A stretch of DNA of 64,000 nucleotides, taken from the NCBI RefSeq assembly GCF_014836675.1, contig NZ_JACSQK010000004.1, positions 310,001 to 374,000 of the forward strand. The letters are read 5' to 3'. Under the pieces are notes generated by a model. It was not told where the DNA came from, made no database searches, and saw only the letters and a list, made by a program, of their open reading frames with translations. A program made the position numbers and the translations under genes. This DNA comes from Comamonas avium (GTDB taxonomy: Bacteria > Pseudomonadota > Gammaproteobacteria > Burkholderiales > Burkholderiaceae_C). Positions 19,136 through 26,908 of this stretch are shown in pieces; position 1 is the stretch's first letter, and each line of letters begins with the position of its first letter.

Positions 19136-20074
19136 ATGACAGCAACCGTTGGCGGTACTACCGCTTTGGGCGACAACGCCGCCCGTCAGCTAGCCAATGC
19201 CACCAAGACGGCCCCCCAGCTGTCCACCATCACTCCCCGTTGGCTCACTCACCTGCTGCAATGGGTACCTGTGGAGGCGGGCATCTATCGCGTCAACCAG
19301 GTCAAGAACCCGGAGGACATCAAAGTCACCTGCACCGCCAAGCAGCATGAAAACCAGCTGCCACGCACCTATGTTGACTATGACGCCAAGCCACGCGAGT
19401 ACTTTCTGAACGCTGTCTCTACGGTACTGGATGTGCACACCCGCATCTCTGACCTGTACAGCAGCCCGCACGACCAGATCAAAGAGCAGCTGCGCCTGAC
19501 GATTGAGACCATCAAGGAAAACCAGGAAAGCGAGCTAATCAACAACCCCGACTACGGCCTGCTGGCTCAGGTGGGTGACGAGCAGCGTATTTTCCCCTTG
19601 ACCGGAGCGCCCACACCCGACGATCTGGACGAATTGCTGACCAAAGTCTGGAAAGAGCCCGCCTTCTTTCTGGCCCACCCGTTGACCATTGCCGCTTTTG
19701 GCCGCGAAGCTACGCGCCGTGGCACACCGCCGCCTACGGTGAGCCTGTTTGGCAGCCAGTTCATTACCTGGCGCGGTGTGCCGCTCATTCCGTCTGACAA
19801 AGTGCCAGTGGCCGATGGAAAAAGCAAAATTTTGCTGCTGCGCGTGGGCGACCGCCGACAGGGCGTGGTCGGCCTGTTCCAGCCCGGTTTGCCCGGTGAG
19901 CAAAGCCCCGGTCTGTCGGTGCGCTTCATGGGCATCAATAACCACGCCATTGCGTCCTACCTGATCTCGCTGTACTGCTCGCTGGCCGTCCTGACACCCG
20001 ATGCAGTGGCCGTGCTGGACGATGTAGAGATCAATAAGTACCACGACTATTCGGCGCTGGATACCTACAAATAA
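19136..20074 (+). CDS. family 2A encapsulin nanocompartment shell protein
   Basis: A 312-residue HK97-fold shell protein of the SrpI-like family 2A. Recognisable segments are ITPRWLTHLLQWVPVEAGIYRVN, YVDYDAKPREYFLNAVSTVLDVHTR, the long E-loop/P-domain region, and C-terminal GLSVRFMGINNHAIASYLIS...DVEINKYHDY. There is no inserted cyclic-nucleotide-binding domain, which separates it from family 2B. AGGAG lies eight bases before the ATG. Many copies would assemble into an icosahedral shell around the desulfurase encoded next. Family 2A shells with cysteine desulfurase cargo have been described in cyanobacteria and Acinetobacter, in the latter as elemental-sulfur stores. The family call rests on sequence pattern recall, not a search. 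Confidence 0.93.
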   Translation: MTATVGGTTALGDNAARQLANATKTAPQLSTITPRWLTHLLQWVPVEAGIYRVNQVKNPEDIKVTCTAKQHENQLPRTYVDYDAKPREYFLNAVSTVLDVHTRISDLYSSPHDQIKEQLRLTIETIKENQESELINNPDYGLLAQVGDEQRIFPLTGAPTPDDLDELLTKVWKEPAFFLAHPLTIAAFGREATRRGTPPPTVSLFGSQFITWRGVPLIPSDKVPVADGKSKILLLRVGDRRQGVVGLFQPGLPGEQSPGLSVRFMGINNHAIASYLISLYCSLAVLTPDAVAVLDDVEINKYHDYSALDTYK

Positions 20075-20305
20075 GCCACAGGCAGCAGTCATTAATAGAG
20101 CCGCTCACACCAACAGCCTTAATACGTCGTCGCCTTGCCTTGTCGTACCTCTGTACTGCCAGCGGCTTTGCGCTTCGCATCCCGTGCACATCTTCGGTTG
20201 GCAGGGCCACTCGAGCAGCTCTTTCAAACAATGACCGCTGATGCAGATAAAACTGCGCAGTCAGCTACTTACTCAATAGCTGCACGCACAACAGGAGATG
20301 GGGTT

Positions 20306-22294
20306 TTGAGCACCACTACCGCGCAAGCGCATACCCAACCGGCAGCCTTGCCCGCCGGCCCACCACCACCGCTGGACACGGGGGCGCTGGCACGCATTGC
20401 CAGTGAGCTGTTTCGCAGCCTGCCTGGCGCAACCGCACCCGCTTTTGGTGCACAACCGCCTGTCAGCTTGGCACCGGGTGGCTCGCCACTGGCCGGCCCT
20501 TCCGGCCTGTCGCCCAATGTTCCAGGCACACCGATTGCGCAAGGGCAGATTCCGGGTGCCAACTTCACTCCCAGCAGCCCCAGCTATGTGCTGTCGCTGG
20601 GCAACCGTGTGGGCGTCGTCATTCCGCACGCCAGTGCCGGCAACGGCGTGCCCGACAAGGCATTCACTGCACTGCCCGCCTATGAACCGCGTCTGGCAGG
20701 CGCAACTGACGGTGCCCCACAAGCCCCCGCAGCGGTGGCTGTTCCTGCATTCATTGACCAGCCACCATCCAGCACATCTGGCGCAGTCCCCATCCGCACG
20801 GGCGAAGGTCTGGATGCCTTGAGCCATCAGGCACTGGTAGCTCTGGGCACCCCGCAATCAGGAGCAGCTGCCTTTCCTGATGTACCGCCCCGCCTTGGCG
20901 CTGCGCCTGTCACCGGTACTGTCCCAGACGCAACGATCACAGCTGACGCCCCAGCAGCCCCCCAGTTTTATTTTGTGGATTCCGTCACGCTGCCCAGCGG
21001 TTTTGTCACCCCGGCCAAACCGCATCCACACGGTACCCATGCTGCCCCCACAGCGGGCCAGCAAGACCGCCATCCCGGATTTGACGTACAGGCCGTGCGT
21101 CGTGATTTCCCCATCCTGCAAGAGCGCATCAACGGCAAACAACTGGTGTGGCTGGACAACGCCGCCACAACCCACAAGCCACGCCAGGTGATTGAGCGCA
21201 TCAGCCACTTCTACCAGCACGAGAACTCCAACATCCACCGTGCGGCGCATGAACTGGCTGCCCGCGCCACCGATGCCTACGAGCATGCGCGCGAGGTGGT
21301 GCGCCGCTTTATCAACGCACCCGATGTGCGCGAAGTGATCTTTGTGCGCGGCACCACCGAAGCCATCAATCTGGTGGCCAAAAGCTGGGGCGGCAAGCAT
21401 GTGGGCGAAGGAGACGAAATCATCGTCAGCCACCTGGAGCACCATGCCAACATCGTGCCGTGGCAGCAGCTGGCTGCGGCCAAGGGCGCTAAGCTGCGCG
21501 TGATTCCGGTTGATGACCAGGGACAGATTCGCCTGGATGCCTACGAACAACTCATCAACGACCGCACCAAGATTGTCGCGATTGGCCATGTCTCCAACGT
21601 GCTGGGCACGGTCGTGCCTGTCAAGCAGGTGGTGGAGATTGCCAGACGCCGCGGCATCACCACGCTGGTAGATGGCGCGCAGTCGATTGCGCACACTCCC
21701 GTAGATGTGCAAGACATTGGCGCAGACTTTTTTGTCTTCTCGGGCCACAAGATTTTTGCCCCCACCGGCATCGGTGCGCTGTGGGGCCGCCGCCAAGTGC
21801 TCGAAGACATGCCGCCCTGGCAAGGTGGCGGCAACATGATTGCCGATGTGACGTTTGAGAAAACCGTGTTCCAGCCGCTGCCCAACACCTTTGAGGCTGG
21901 CACCGGCAATATTGCCGATGCCGTGGGCCTGGGTGCGGCGCTGGAGTATGTAGAGCACTTGGGCATTGCCAACATCAGCCGCTATGAGCATGCCTTGGTG
22001 GACTACGGCATGCAGCAACTGGCGAGCATCCCCGGTTTGCGCCTGATTGGCACCGTACCGGGCAAGGCCAGCGTGCTGTCTTTCACTCTGGAGGGTTACA
22101 CCACCGAAGAGGTAGGCAAGGCACTGAATGCCGAAGGCATTGCCGTGCGCACCGGCCACCACTGCGCCCAGCCTATCTTGCGCCGATTTGGCGTGGAAAC
22201 CGCCGTGCGCCCTTCGCTGGCGTTCTACAACACGTTCGAAGAAATCGACCAACTGGTGACAGTGGTGCGCAGACTGGCCGGGCAGCGACGCTGA
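20306..22294 (+). CDS. cysteine desulfurase, encapsulin cargo with disordered N-terminal domain
   Basis: About 662 residues from the TTG at 20306, which has AGGAG eight bases upstream; an in-frame ATG at 20231 (687 residues) lacks such a site. Residues 1 to about 255 are Pro/Ala/Gly-rich and low-complexity, as expected for a family 2A encapsulin cargo-loading segment. The remainder is a SufS-type (group II) PLP enzyme: FPILQERINGKQLVWLDNAA, PLP lysine Lys482 in SGHKIFAPTGIGALWG, and catalytic Cys620 in RTGHHCAQPI. It converts cysteine to alanine plus enzyme-bound persulfide. It follows the shell gene and is ended by a strong terminator. No SufE homologue is present; the rhodanese may act as acceptor (inference). 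Confidence 0.92.
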   Translation: MSTTTAQAHTQPAALPAGPPPPLDTGALARIASELFRSLPGATAPAFGAQPPVSLAPGGSPLAGPSGLSPNVPGTPIAQGQIPGANFTPSSPSYVLSLGNRVGVVIPHASAGNGVPDKAFTALPAYEPRLAGATDGAPQAPAAVAVPAFIDQPPSSTSGAVPIRTGEGLDALSHQALVALGTPQSGAAAFPDVPPRLGAAPVTGTVPDATITADAPAAPQFYFVDSVTLPSGFVTPAKPHPHGTHAAPTAGQQDRHPGFDVQAVRRDFPILQERINGKQLVWLDNAATTHKPRQVIERISHFYQHENSNIHRAAHELAARATDAYEHAREVVRRFINAPDVREVIFVRGTTEAINLVAKSWGGKHVGEGDEIIVSHLEHHANIVPWQQLAAAKGAKLRVIPVDDQGQIRLDAYEQLINDRTKIVAIGHVSNVLGTVVPVKQVVEIARRRGITTLVDGAQSIAHTPVDVQDIGADFFVFSGHKIFAPTGIGALWGRRQVLEDMPPWQGGGNMIADVTFEKTVFQPLPNTFEAGTGNIADAVGLGAALEYVEHLGIANISRYEHALVDYGMQQLASIPGLRLIGTVPGKASVLSFTLEGYTTEEVGKALNAEGIAVRTGHHCAQPILRRFGVETAVRPSLAFYNTFEEIDQLVTVVRRLAGQRR

Positions 22295-22306
22295 GCACAC
22301 CCGTTC

Positions 22307-22347
22307 AAAAAAAGCGACGCCCATGAGCACATGGCCGTCGCTTTTTT
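22307..22347 (+). terminator. intrinsic terminator of the encapsulin operon
   Basis: A run of A residues, then GCGACG-C-CCATG, loop AGCA, CATGG-C-CGTCGC and TTTTTT. The long symmetric stem could also work for transcripts from purT on the other strand. Confidence 0.93.
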
Positions 22348-22362
22348 ATAGTCTTTTCGGCC

Positions 22363-22402
22363 TCCAGCGCTTACTGGCTCAGCGCTGTCAGCTATTTTTT
22401 AT
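22363..22402. repeat. dispersed intergenic repeat, short copy
   Basis: CCAGCGCTTACTGG and AGCGCTGTCAGCTATTTTTT lie between the encapsulin terminator and the purT stop. The reverse complement ATAGCTGACAGCGCT matches the arm pattern of the family seen at 1440-1528. Confidence 0.45.
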
Positions 22403-23619
22403 CAAGGCTTGCGCGGTTTGACCTTGCTGGCGGCCAGCTTGGCGGTGGTACGGGCTTGCTGCACATCGGCAGCACGTGCAAGTGCCACACCCATGCGGCG
22501 TTTCACAAAACTCTCAGGCTTGCCAAACAAACGCAGGTCTGTACCGGGCAGAGCCAGCGCTTCGTCCACGCCGTCAAAAACCAAGCCTTCAGCATCTTGG
22601 CCGCCATAGATCACCGCGCTGGCACCGGGATTGCGCAGGCTGGCATCCACCGGCAACCCCAGAATGGCGCGGGCGTGCAGCTCAAACTCGCTTTGCCACT
22701 GTGTGGCCAGCGTGACCAGACCCGTGTCGTGCGGGCGTGGCGAGACTTCACTGAACCACACCTGCTCGCCCTTGACAAACAGCTCCACGCCAAACAGGCC
22801 CAGTCCGCCCAGATCATCGGTCACGGCCTTGGAGATTTGGCGGGCTTTGTCCAGCGCAGCGGGATGCATGGGATGGGGCTGCCAGCTTTCCACATAATCA
22901 CCCGCTTGCTGGATGTGGCCGATGGGGTCACAAAAATGGGTTTCAAACTGACCGTCCTTGCCCTTGGCACGCACGGTCAGCTGGGTGATTTCGTAGTCAA
23001 AATCAATAAAACCTTCAACAATCACACGGCCCTTTGCCACACGACCCCCAGCCATGGCGTAGTCCCACGCGGAGGCCACATCAGTGGCACCATCGATCTT
23101 GCTCTGGCCTTTTCCCGAGCTGCTCATTACCGGCTTGACCACGCAGGGGTAGCCAATGGCCGCTTGGCCATCTGTGCCATCAATGGCGGCCTGCAGCTCT
23201 TGCAGCGAATCACAAAAACGGTAGGGACTGGTGGGCAAACCCAAGGTTTCGGCAGCCAGCCGGCGGATGCCTTCGCGATCCATGGTCAGCCGCGTGGCAC
23301 GCGCTGTAGGCACCACCGTGACAACACCTGCGGCCTCCAGCTCTTCAAGCATGGGGGTAGCGATGGCTTCAATCTCAGGCACCACCAGATCAGGCTGCAT
23401 CTTCTCAATCAAGGCCTTGAGCTGGGCCGGATCGCTCATGGTGATGGTGTGCGCATGGTGTGCCACCTGGTGGCCCGGTGCGTTGTCGTAGCGGTCAACG
23501 GCTATGGTTTCAACGCCCAAGCGCTGCAGCGCAATCAAGACCTCTTTACCCAGCTCGCCACTGCCCAGCAGCATGACTTTGGTGGCGTGGGGGGTCAGAG
23601 GTGTTCCTAAGGTGGTCAT
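22402..23619 (-). CDS. purT: formate-dependent phosphoribosylglycinamide formyltransferase
   Basis: A 405-residue ATP-grasp enzyme making formyl-GAR from GAR, formate and ATP in purine synthesis, an alternative to folate-dependent Pur[21 protein letters not shown] opens the pre-ATP-grasp domain, and [16 protein letters not shown] and [17 protein letters not shown] sequence ([13 protein letters not shown]) are diagnostic. The ATG at 23619 has GGA about nine bases upstream; a longer frame starting at 23649 lacks homology. It is transcribed alone on this strand and converges with the encapsulin operon. Confidence 0.96.
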   Translation of the reverse strand: MTTLGTPLTPHATKVMLLGSGELGKEVLIALQRLGVETIAVDRYDNAPGHQVAHHAHTITMSDPAQLKALIEKMQPDLVVPEIEAIATPMLEELEAAGVVTVVPTARATRLTMDREGIRRLAAETLGLPTSPYRFCDSLQELQAAIDGTDGQAAIGYPCVVKPVMSSSGKGQSKIDGATDVASAWDYAMAGGRVAKGRVIVEGFIDFDYEITQLTVRAKGKDGQFETHFCDPIGHIQQAGDYVESWQPHPMHPAALDKARQISKAVTDDLGGLGLFGVELFVKGEQVWFSEVSPRPHDTGLVTLATQWQSEFELHARAILGLPVDASLRNPGASAVIYGGQDAEGLVFDGVDEALALPGTDLRLFGKPESFVKRRMGVALARAADVQQARTTAKLAASKVKPRKP

Positions 23620-23803
23620 ACAAGCATCCAGAAAATGTGGCATCCGCACCTAGGCAGCAGCCATAAAAACGGGTTGCCATTGGTGCCGGGGTGTTGATCA
23701 TAGGCCAGTGGTGGCACCCAAATGGCGCTGAAACAAGCGCCAGCGCCCTGCTTTTTTAATTCATAACCGCTATCAAGCGCCTGAGGCAACGCGCTCTTCA
23801 CGC

Positions 23804-23920
23804 CTAGTACATCGCATGCAGCGTTTGTTGATTCAGTGTGCTCAACTGATGAAATCCATACTCACGCTGGCCATCACCCAAGCGCACAAAGGGATGCAAC
23901 ACCTGACAGCCCAGCAGCAC
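23804..23920 (-). pseudogene. 38-codon reading frame, possible gene remnant
   Basis: In the 311-base gap between purT and the cupin gene, the - strand has an open frame (GTG at 23920, stop at 23804) with protein-like content: HPFVRLGDGQREYGFHQLST. It begins just after the cupin stop. I do not recognise the family. It may be the end of a decayed gene or chance. The rest of the gap (23620-23803) shows only a weak copy of the dispersed repeat near 23765-23785. Confidence 0.25.
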
Positions 23921-23930
23921 GTGCTACATC

Positions 23931-24260
23931 TCAATCGACAATGAACAATTTAGCGCCCACGGTGGTACTTGAGCGGTGTGCCTCGGCCTGATCGGCAACC
24001 TGATAGCTCATGCCCGGGTGCAAGGTGAAAGTGCGCCCATCGTCCAGTTCCGTCTGCAGCTCTCCAGCCAGGCACAGCAGAATGTGCCCCTTGCTGCACC
24101 AGTGATCGGCCAGATAGTCCGGGCTGTACTCCACCATGCGCACACGGATAGTGCCAAACTGGCAAGTGCGCCACCACGCAACACCTGTTTCACCTCGGTG
24201 TTCTGTGGGCGCGATGCTGGCCCAATCCGTGGTGCCAAAGGGGATGTCTGTCATCTGCAT
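23931..24260 (-). CDS. DHCW-motif cupin-fold protein
   Basis: A 109-residue single cupin domain. DHWCSKGHILLCLAGELQTEL is the DHCW-type variant of the cupin metal-binding motif, and LHPGMSYQVADQAEAHRSST is the second cupin motif. MQMTDIPFGTTDWA begins the protein, and AAGG lies nine bases upstream of the ATG. A longer frame starting at 24380 overlaps the next gene and is not favoured. Substrate and role are unknown for this family; a metal-dependent small-molecule enzyme or sensor is possible. Confidence 0.85.
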   Translation of the reverse strand: MQMTDIPFGTTDWASIAPTEHRGETGVAWWRTCQFGTIRVRMVEYSPDYLADHWCSKGHILLCLAGELQTELDDGRTFTLHPGMSYQVADQAEAHRSSTTVGAKLFIVD

Positions 24261-24318
24261 GGGAATGTGCCTTGTGATTGCCAAAAATGATACGCACCAT
24301 GCACAGCTTGGGCTGTGC

Positions 24319-24795
24319 TTAATGTGTAAGTGCAGGGCCTGACGTTGCCTCATCTTTGCGAGGAATTGCGCCTGCAGCAAAGTCTACGTCTTCGGTCCAT
24401 ACGCTGCTGTGCCACGTCCAGGGGCTGCTGGCTGTTTCTAGACTGAGCACATGCACCCCAGACCAGTCTTTCACACGGCCCTTGAGCCATTCGACCTGGT
24501 CGTTACGCACAAAAATCAGCAAGCCAATGCTCCAGTCGCCTTGCACCACCTTCAGTCGCTGCAATTGCTCCAGCAAGGGGGCATACCACTTTTCAATGCG
24601 CTGATTGATCCTGTCAACCAGACCCAGCGGGTAGCCAGAGGCTGAGACCTCGGCCACCCATATTTGCTTTCTGGCGGGGCGCAGCGCCACCAAGCTGGGG
24701 CACACCCATCCTGCAGCCACTTCATAGTGGGGAGCAATGAACGTGTCGCCATTGGCGGTCAAAAATTGCATCACTGCTTCTTCATGTCGATCCAT
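24319..24795 (-). CDS. unrecognised protein, weak resemblance to PD-(D/E)XK fold
   Basis: A 158-residue soluble protein I do not recognise. The ATG at 24795 has AAGG seven bases upstream. The order of an N-terminal helix (HEEAVMQFLTANGD), a strand ending CPSLVALRP, a strand IWVAEVSASGYP and a helix LVDRINQRIEKWYAPLL resembles the core of PD-(D/E)XK nucleases, but the expected catalytic P-D and E-x-K residues are Pro-Ser and Glu-Val-Ser, so it would be inactive if related. It is preceded by a dispersed repeat and followed by the cupin gene. Confidence 0.6.
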   Translation of the reverse strand: MDRHEEAVMQFLTANGDTFIAPHYEVAAGWVCPSLVALRPARKQIWVAEVSASGYPLGLVDRINQRIEKWYAPLLEQLQRLKVVQGDWSIGLLIFVRNDQVEWLKGRVKDWSGVHVLSLETASSPWTWHSSVWTEDVDFAAGAIPRKDEATSGPALTH

Positions 24796-24815
24796 GTTGA
24801 GCCTTTTAAAGATTT

Positions 24816-24862
24816 TTATAGCTATCTGCGCTTGCCGCATGAACGCCAGCACTTATTTTGCT
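24816..24862. repeat. dispersed intergenic repeat copy
   Basis: AGCTATCTGCGCTTGCCGC (24820-24838) matches the family arm. A weaker inverted partner, GCCAGCACTTATTTTGCTG, follows. It lies in the 5' leader of the unrecognised gene on the - strand. Confidence 0.5.
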
Positions 24863-24864
24863 GA

Positions 24865-24892
24865 TAAAAAAAGGAGCCGCAATGGCTCCTTG
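24865..24892 (-). terminator. intrinsic terminator of the chemoreceptor gene
   Basis: On the - strand: AAGGAGCC-ATTGC-GGCTCCTT followed by a T run (complement of the A stretch at 24865-24872). It lies 21 bases after the chemoreceptor stop. Confidence 0.92.
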
Positions 24893-24912
24893 GTATCTGC
24901 CCGTCACAGGGG

Positions 24913-26706
24913 TCAGAAAGATTCCCAGTCGTCCTCATGGCTGCTGGCAGGGGCTTTGCTGTTCAAAGGCGCGGGCTTGAGCAGCTTAGGTGCTGGTGCG
25001 GGCTGAACTGCAGGTTTGTTCACAGCAGGCTTTCTGGCCGTACTGGTGCTGACAGCCGCTACTTTGCGCACTGCTGCCGTATGAGTTGCTGCAGGTACAG
25101 CAGGTACAGCAGGTGCAGTAGCTACGGCCACCGGGCGACGCAGTGGTGATGTCAGCGCTGCAGACTGCTGACCTACATTGAACACCGCCACCACTTCAGC
25201 CAGACGCTGTGCCTGGTCATGCATGGAAGTGGCGGCTGCGCTGGACTCTTCCACCAACGCTGCGTTTTGCTGGGTCATCTGATCGAGATTACTGATGGCT
25301 TGGTTGACTTGTGCAATGCCATCGCTTTGCTCATTGGCCGATGCGGAAATCTCACCAATCAAATCAGTCACGCGGCGCACGCTGGCTACAATTTCCTGCA
25401 TGCTCTCGCCGGCCTGTGCCACTTGCTCTGCTCCCAGGTCCACGTTGTTTACGCTGGTGTTGATCAAGGCTTTGATCTCTTTGGCAGCCTCGGCACTGCG
25501 CCCCGCCAAGCTGCGAACTTCTCCAGCAACTACGGCAAAACCACGGCCTTGCTCACCAGCACGCGCTGCTTCAACTGCGGCGTTCAGTGCCAGGATATTG
25601 GTCTGAAAAGCAATGCCATCAATCACCCCGATGATGTCGCTGATCTTGCGGCTGGAGGTATTGATCTGGTCCATGCTCATCACTACCTGGCTGACCACTT
25701 CACCACCACGCTCGGCAGCCTGCACCGCTGTTGCAGCCAATTGATTGGCCTGCCGGGCAGTGTCTGCGGACTGTGTCACGGTGGCGGTCAACTCTTCGAT
25801 GCTGGCCGCAGTTTCTTCCAGGTTGGCCGCAGTTTGCTCGGTGCGTGCAGACAGATCCTGATTGCCCGTGGCAATCTGTGACGCAGCCGAAGAAACAGAA
25901 TCTACGCCGTTGCGCACTTCACCCACCACAGTGCTGAGCTTTTGCGTCATGGCATTGAGACTGCGCAGCAACTGGCCCAGTTCATCCTTGCGATCGTCAT
26001 GCACATTGCGTGTCAGGTCACCCGAGGCAATGGCATTGGCCAGATCGACAGCACGCGCCAATGGCGCTGTGAGCTGACGCACCAGCCACATAGCCAGTAG
26101 CAGACCCGCCAGCACAACCACGGCCAGCACAGTCAAGCCAACCACAAAACCTGCGGTGCGCTCAGTGCTGGCATCTTCCAAAGCTTCCGTGCGCATTTGC
26201 TCTTGCAGACGGACCAAGGCATTCAAGTCCTCCATGAAGTCATCCACGGCAGGTGCCAAATCTGCACGTACCAAACGTACGACATCACCATCGTTGCGAC
26301 GCTCCATTGCGACCTGCTCAGCCAAAGCATTGAGCTTGCTACGCTTTCCCACAATCTGGTTAAACAAGGCACGTCCTGCCTCGCTTTTCAATCGAGCCTC
26401 GGTTTCGTTCATCAACGCCGTCATACGGGCTGAGCCTTGCTTATATTTGCTCTCAAAGAACTGCATTGAATCGCTGTCTTGCGCCAAATTTCCAGCAATC
26501 AAATACCCAGCGGTGGCTTCCACGCTGCCGCGCAACTCAACAACCAGCCGGATATGCTCCTCTGTGTCTCGAACCTTGTCCCGTAAATGAGATTCCAAGC
26601 TCTTCATATGGTTAGTCATGCCTAACCCCGCGAGCAACATAGCGGTCATCACCACCAGCATCAACAGCCAAATCTTTTTGGCAACCGACAAATTCTTGAA
26701 CTGCAT
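24913..26706 (-). CDS. methyl-accepting chemotaxis protein
   Basis: A 597-residue chemoreceptor. Layout: TM1 (about 11-33, KIWLLMLVVMTAMLLAGLGM), a four-helix periplasmic sensor domain, TM2 (about 190-212, VVGLTVLAVVVLAGLLLAMW), HAMP, and a long signalling domain whose hairpin tip reads ARAGEQGRGFAVVAGEVRSL. A Pro/Ala-rich tether ends in DWESF, a CheR/CheB-docking pentapeptide like the NWETF of enteric receptors. The ligand is unknown. The ATG at 26706 starts the first TM; an upstream frame is rejected. A hairpin followed by T-rich sequence lies in its leader. Confidence 0.95.
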   Translation of the reverse strand: MQFKNLSVAKKIWLLMLVVMTAMLLAGLGMTNHMKSLESHLRDKVRDTEEHIRLVVELRGSVEATAGYLIAGNLAQDSDSMQFFESKYKQGSARMTALMNETEARLKSEAGRALFNQIVGKRSKLNALAEQVAMERRNDGDVVRLVRADLAPAVDDFMEDLNALVRLQEQMRTEALEDASTERTAGFVVGLTVLAVVVLAGLLLAMWLVRQLTAPLARAVDLANAIASGDLTRNVHDDRKDELGQLLRSLNAMTQKLSTVVGEVRNGVDSVSSAASQIATGNQDLSARTEQTAANLEETAASIEELTATVTQSADTARQANQLAATAVQAAERGGEVVSQVVMSMDQINTSSRKISDIIGVIDGIAFQTNILALNAAVEAARAGEQGRGFAVVAGEVRSLAGRSAEAAKEIKALINTSVNNVDLGAEQVAQAGESMQEIVASVRRVTDLIGEISASANEQSDGIAQVNQAISNLDQMTQQNAALVEESSAAATSMHDQAQRLAEVVAVFNVGQQSAALTSPLRRPVAVATAPAVPAVPAATHTAAVRKVAAVSTSTARKPAVNKPAVQPAPAPKLLKPAPLNSKAPASSHEDDWESF

Positions 26707-26727
26707 ATCCACCCTGAAAAGCGAAAA

Positions 26728-26749
26728 GCCGCGATGAAAACATCGCGGC
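26728..26749 (-). promoter_or_regulatory. hairpin with T-rich tail in chemoreceptor leader
   Basis: On the - strand: GCCGCGATG-TTTT-CATCGCGGC, then TTTTCGCTTTT, then the AGGG of the ribosome site and the ATG at 26706. A 9-bp perfect stem with a T-rich tail 22 bases before the start codon could act as a terminator or block ribosome access. Confidence 0.45.
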
Positions 26750-26817
26750 ACCAGAATTCTACAAACAGCAACAATTACACCGGGTTTACCCGAAAAAACC
26801 AACACTACCTAACAAAC

Positions 26818-26836
26818 AGTTACATTGAAGTTACAT
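26818..26836. repeat. direct repeat AGTTACAT x2, 11-base period
   Basis: AGTTACAT at 26818-26825 and 26829-26836, one helical turn apart, lies between pfkA's terminator and the chemoreceptor leader. Possible activator site for the chemoreceptor promoter. Confidence 0.35.
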
Positions 26837-26851
26837 GCTGTCTACGGACAC

Positions 26852-26889
26852 AAAAAAGGCCGCACAGTGCCTGCATCTGTACGGCCTTG
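26852..26889 (-). terminator. intrinsic terminator of pfkA
   Basis: On the - strand: AAGGCCG-T-ACAG, loop, CTGT-G-CGGCCTT, then TTTT. It lies about 20 bases after the pfkA stop. Confidence 0.9.
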
Positions 26890-26908
26890 TTTGCAACGAC
26901 GCAGCGTT

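Noticed and set aside
20858..22330. 490-codon open frame antisense to the cysteine desulfurase
   Set aside because: Shadow frame; the sense strand has PLP and Cys motifs of a desulfurase.
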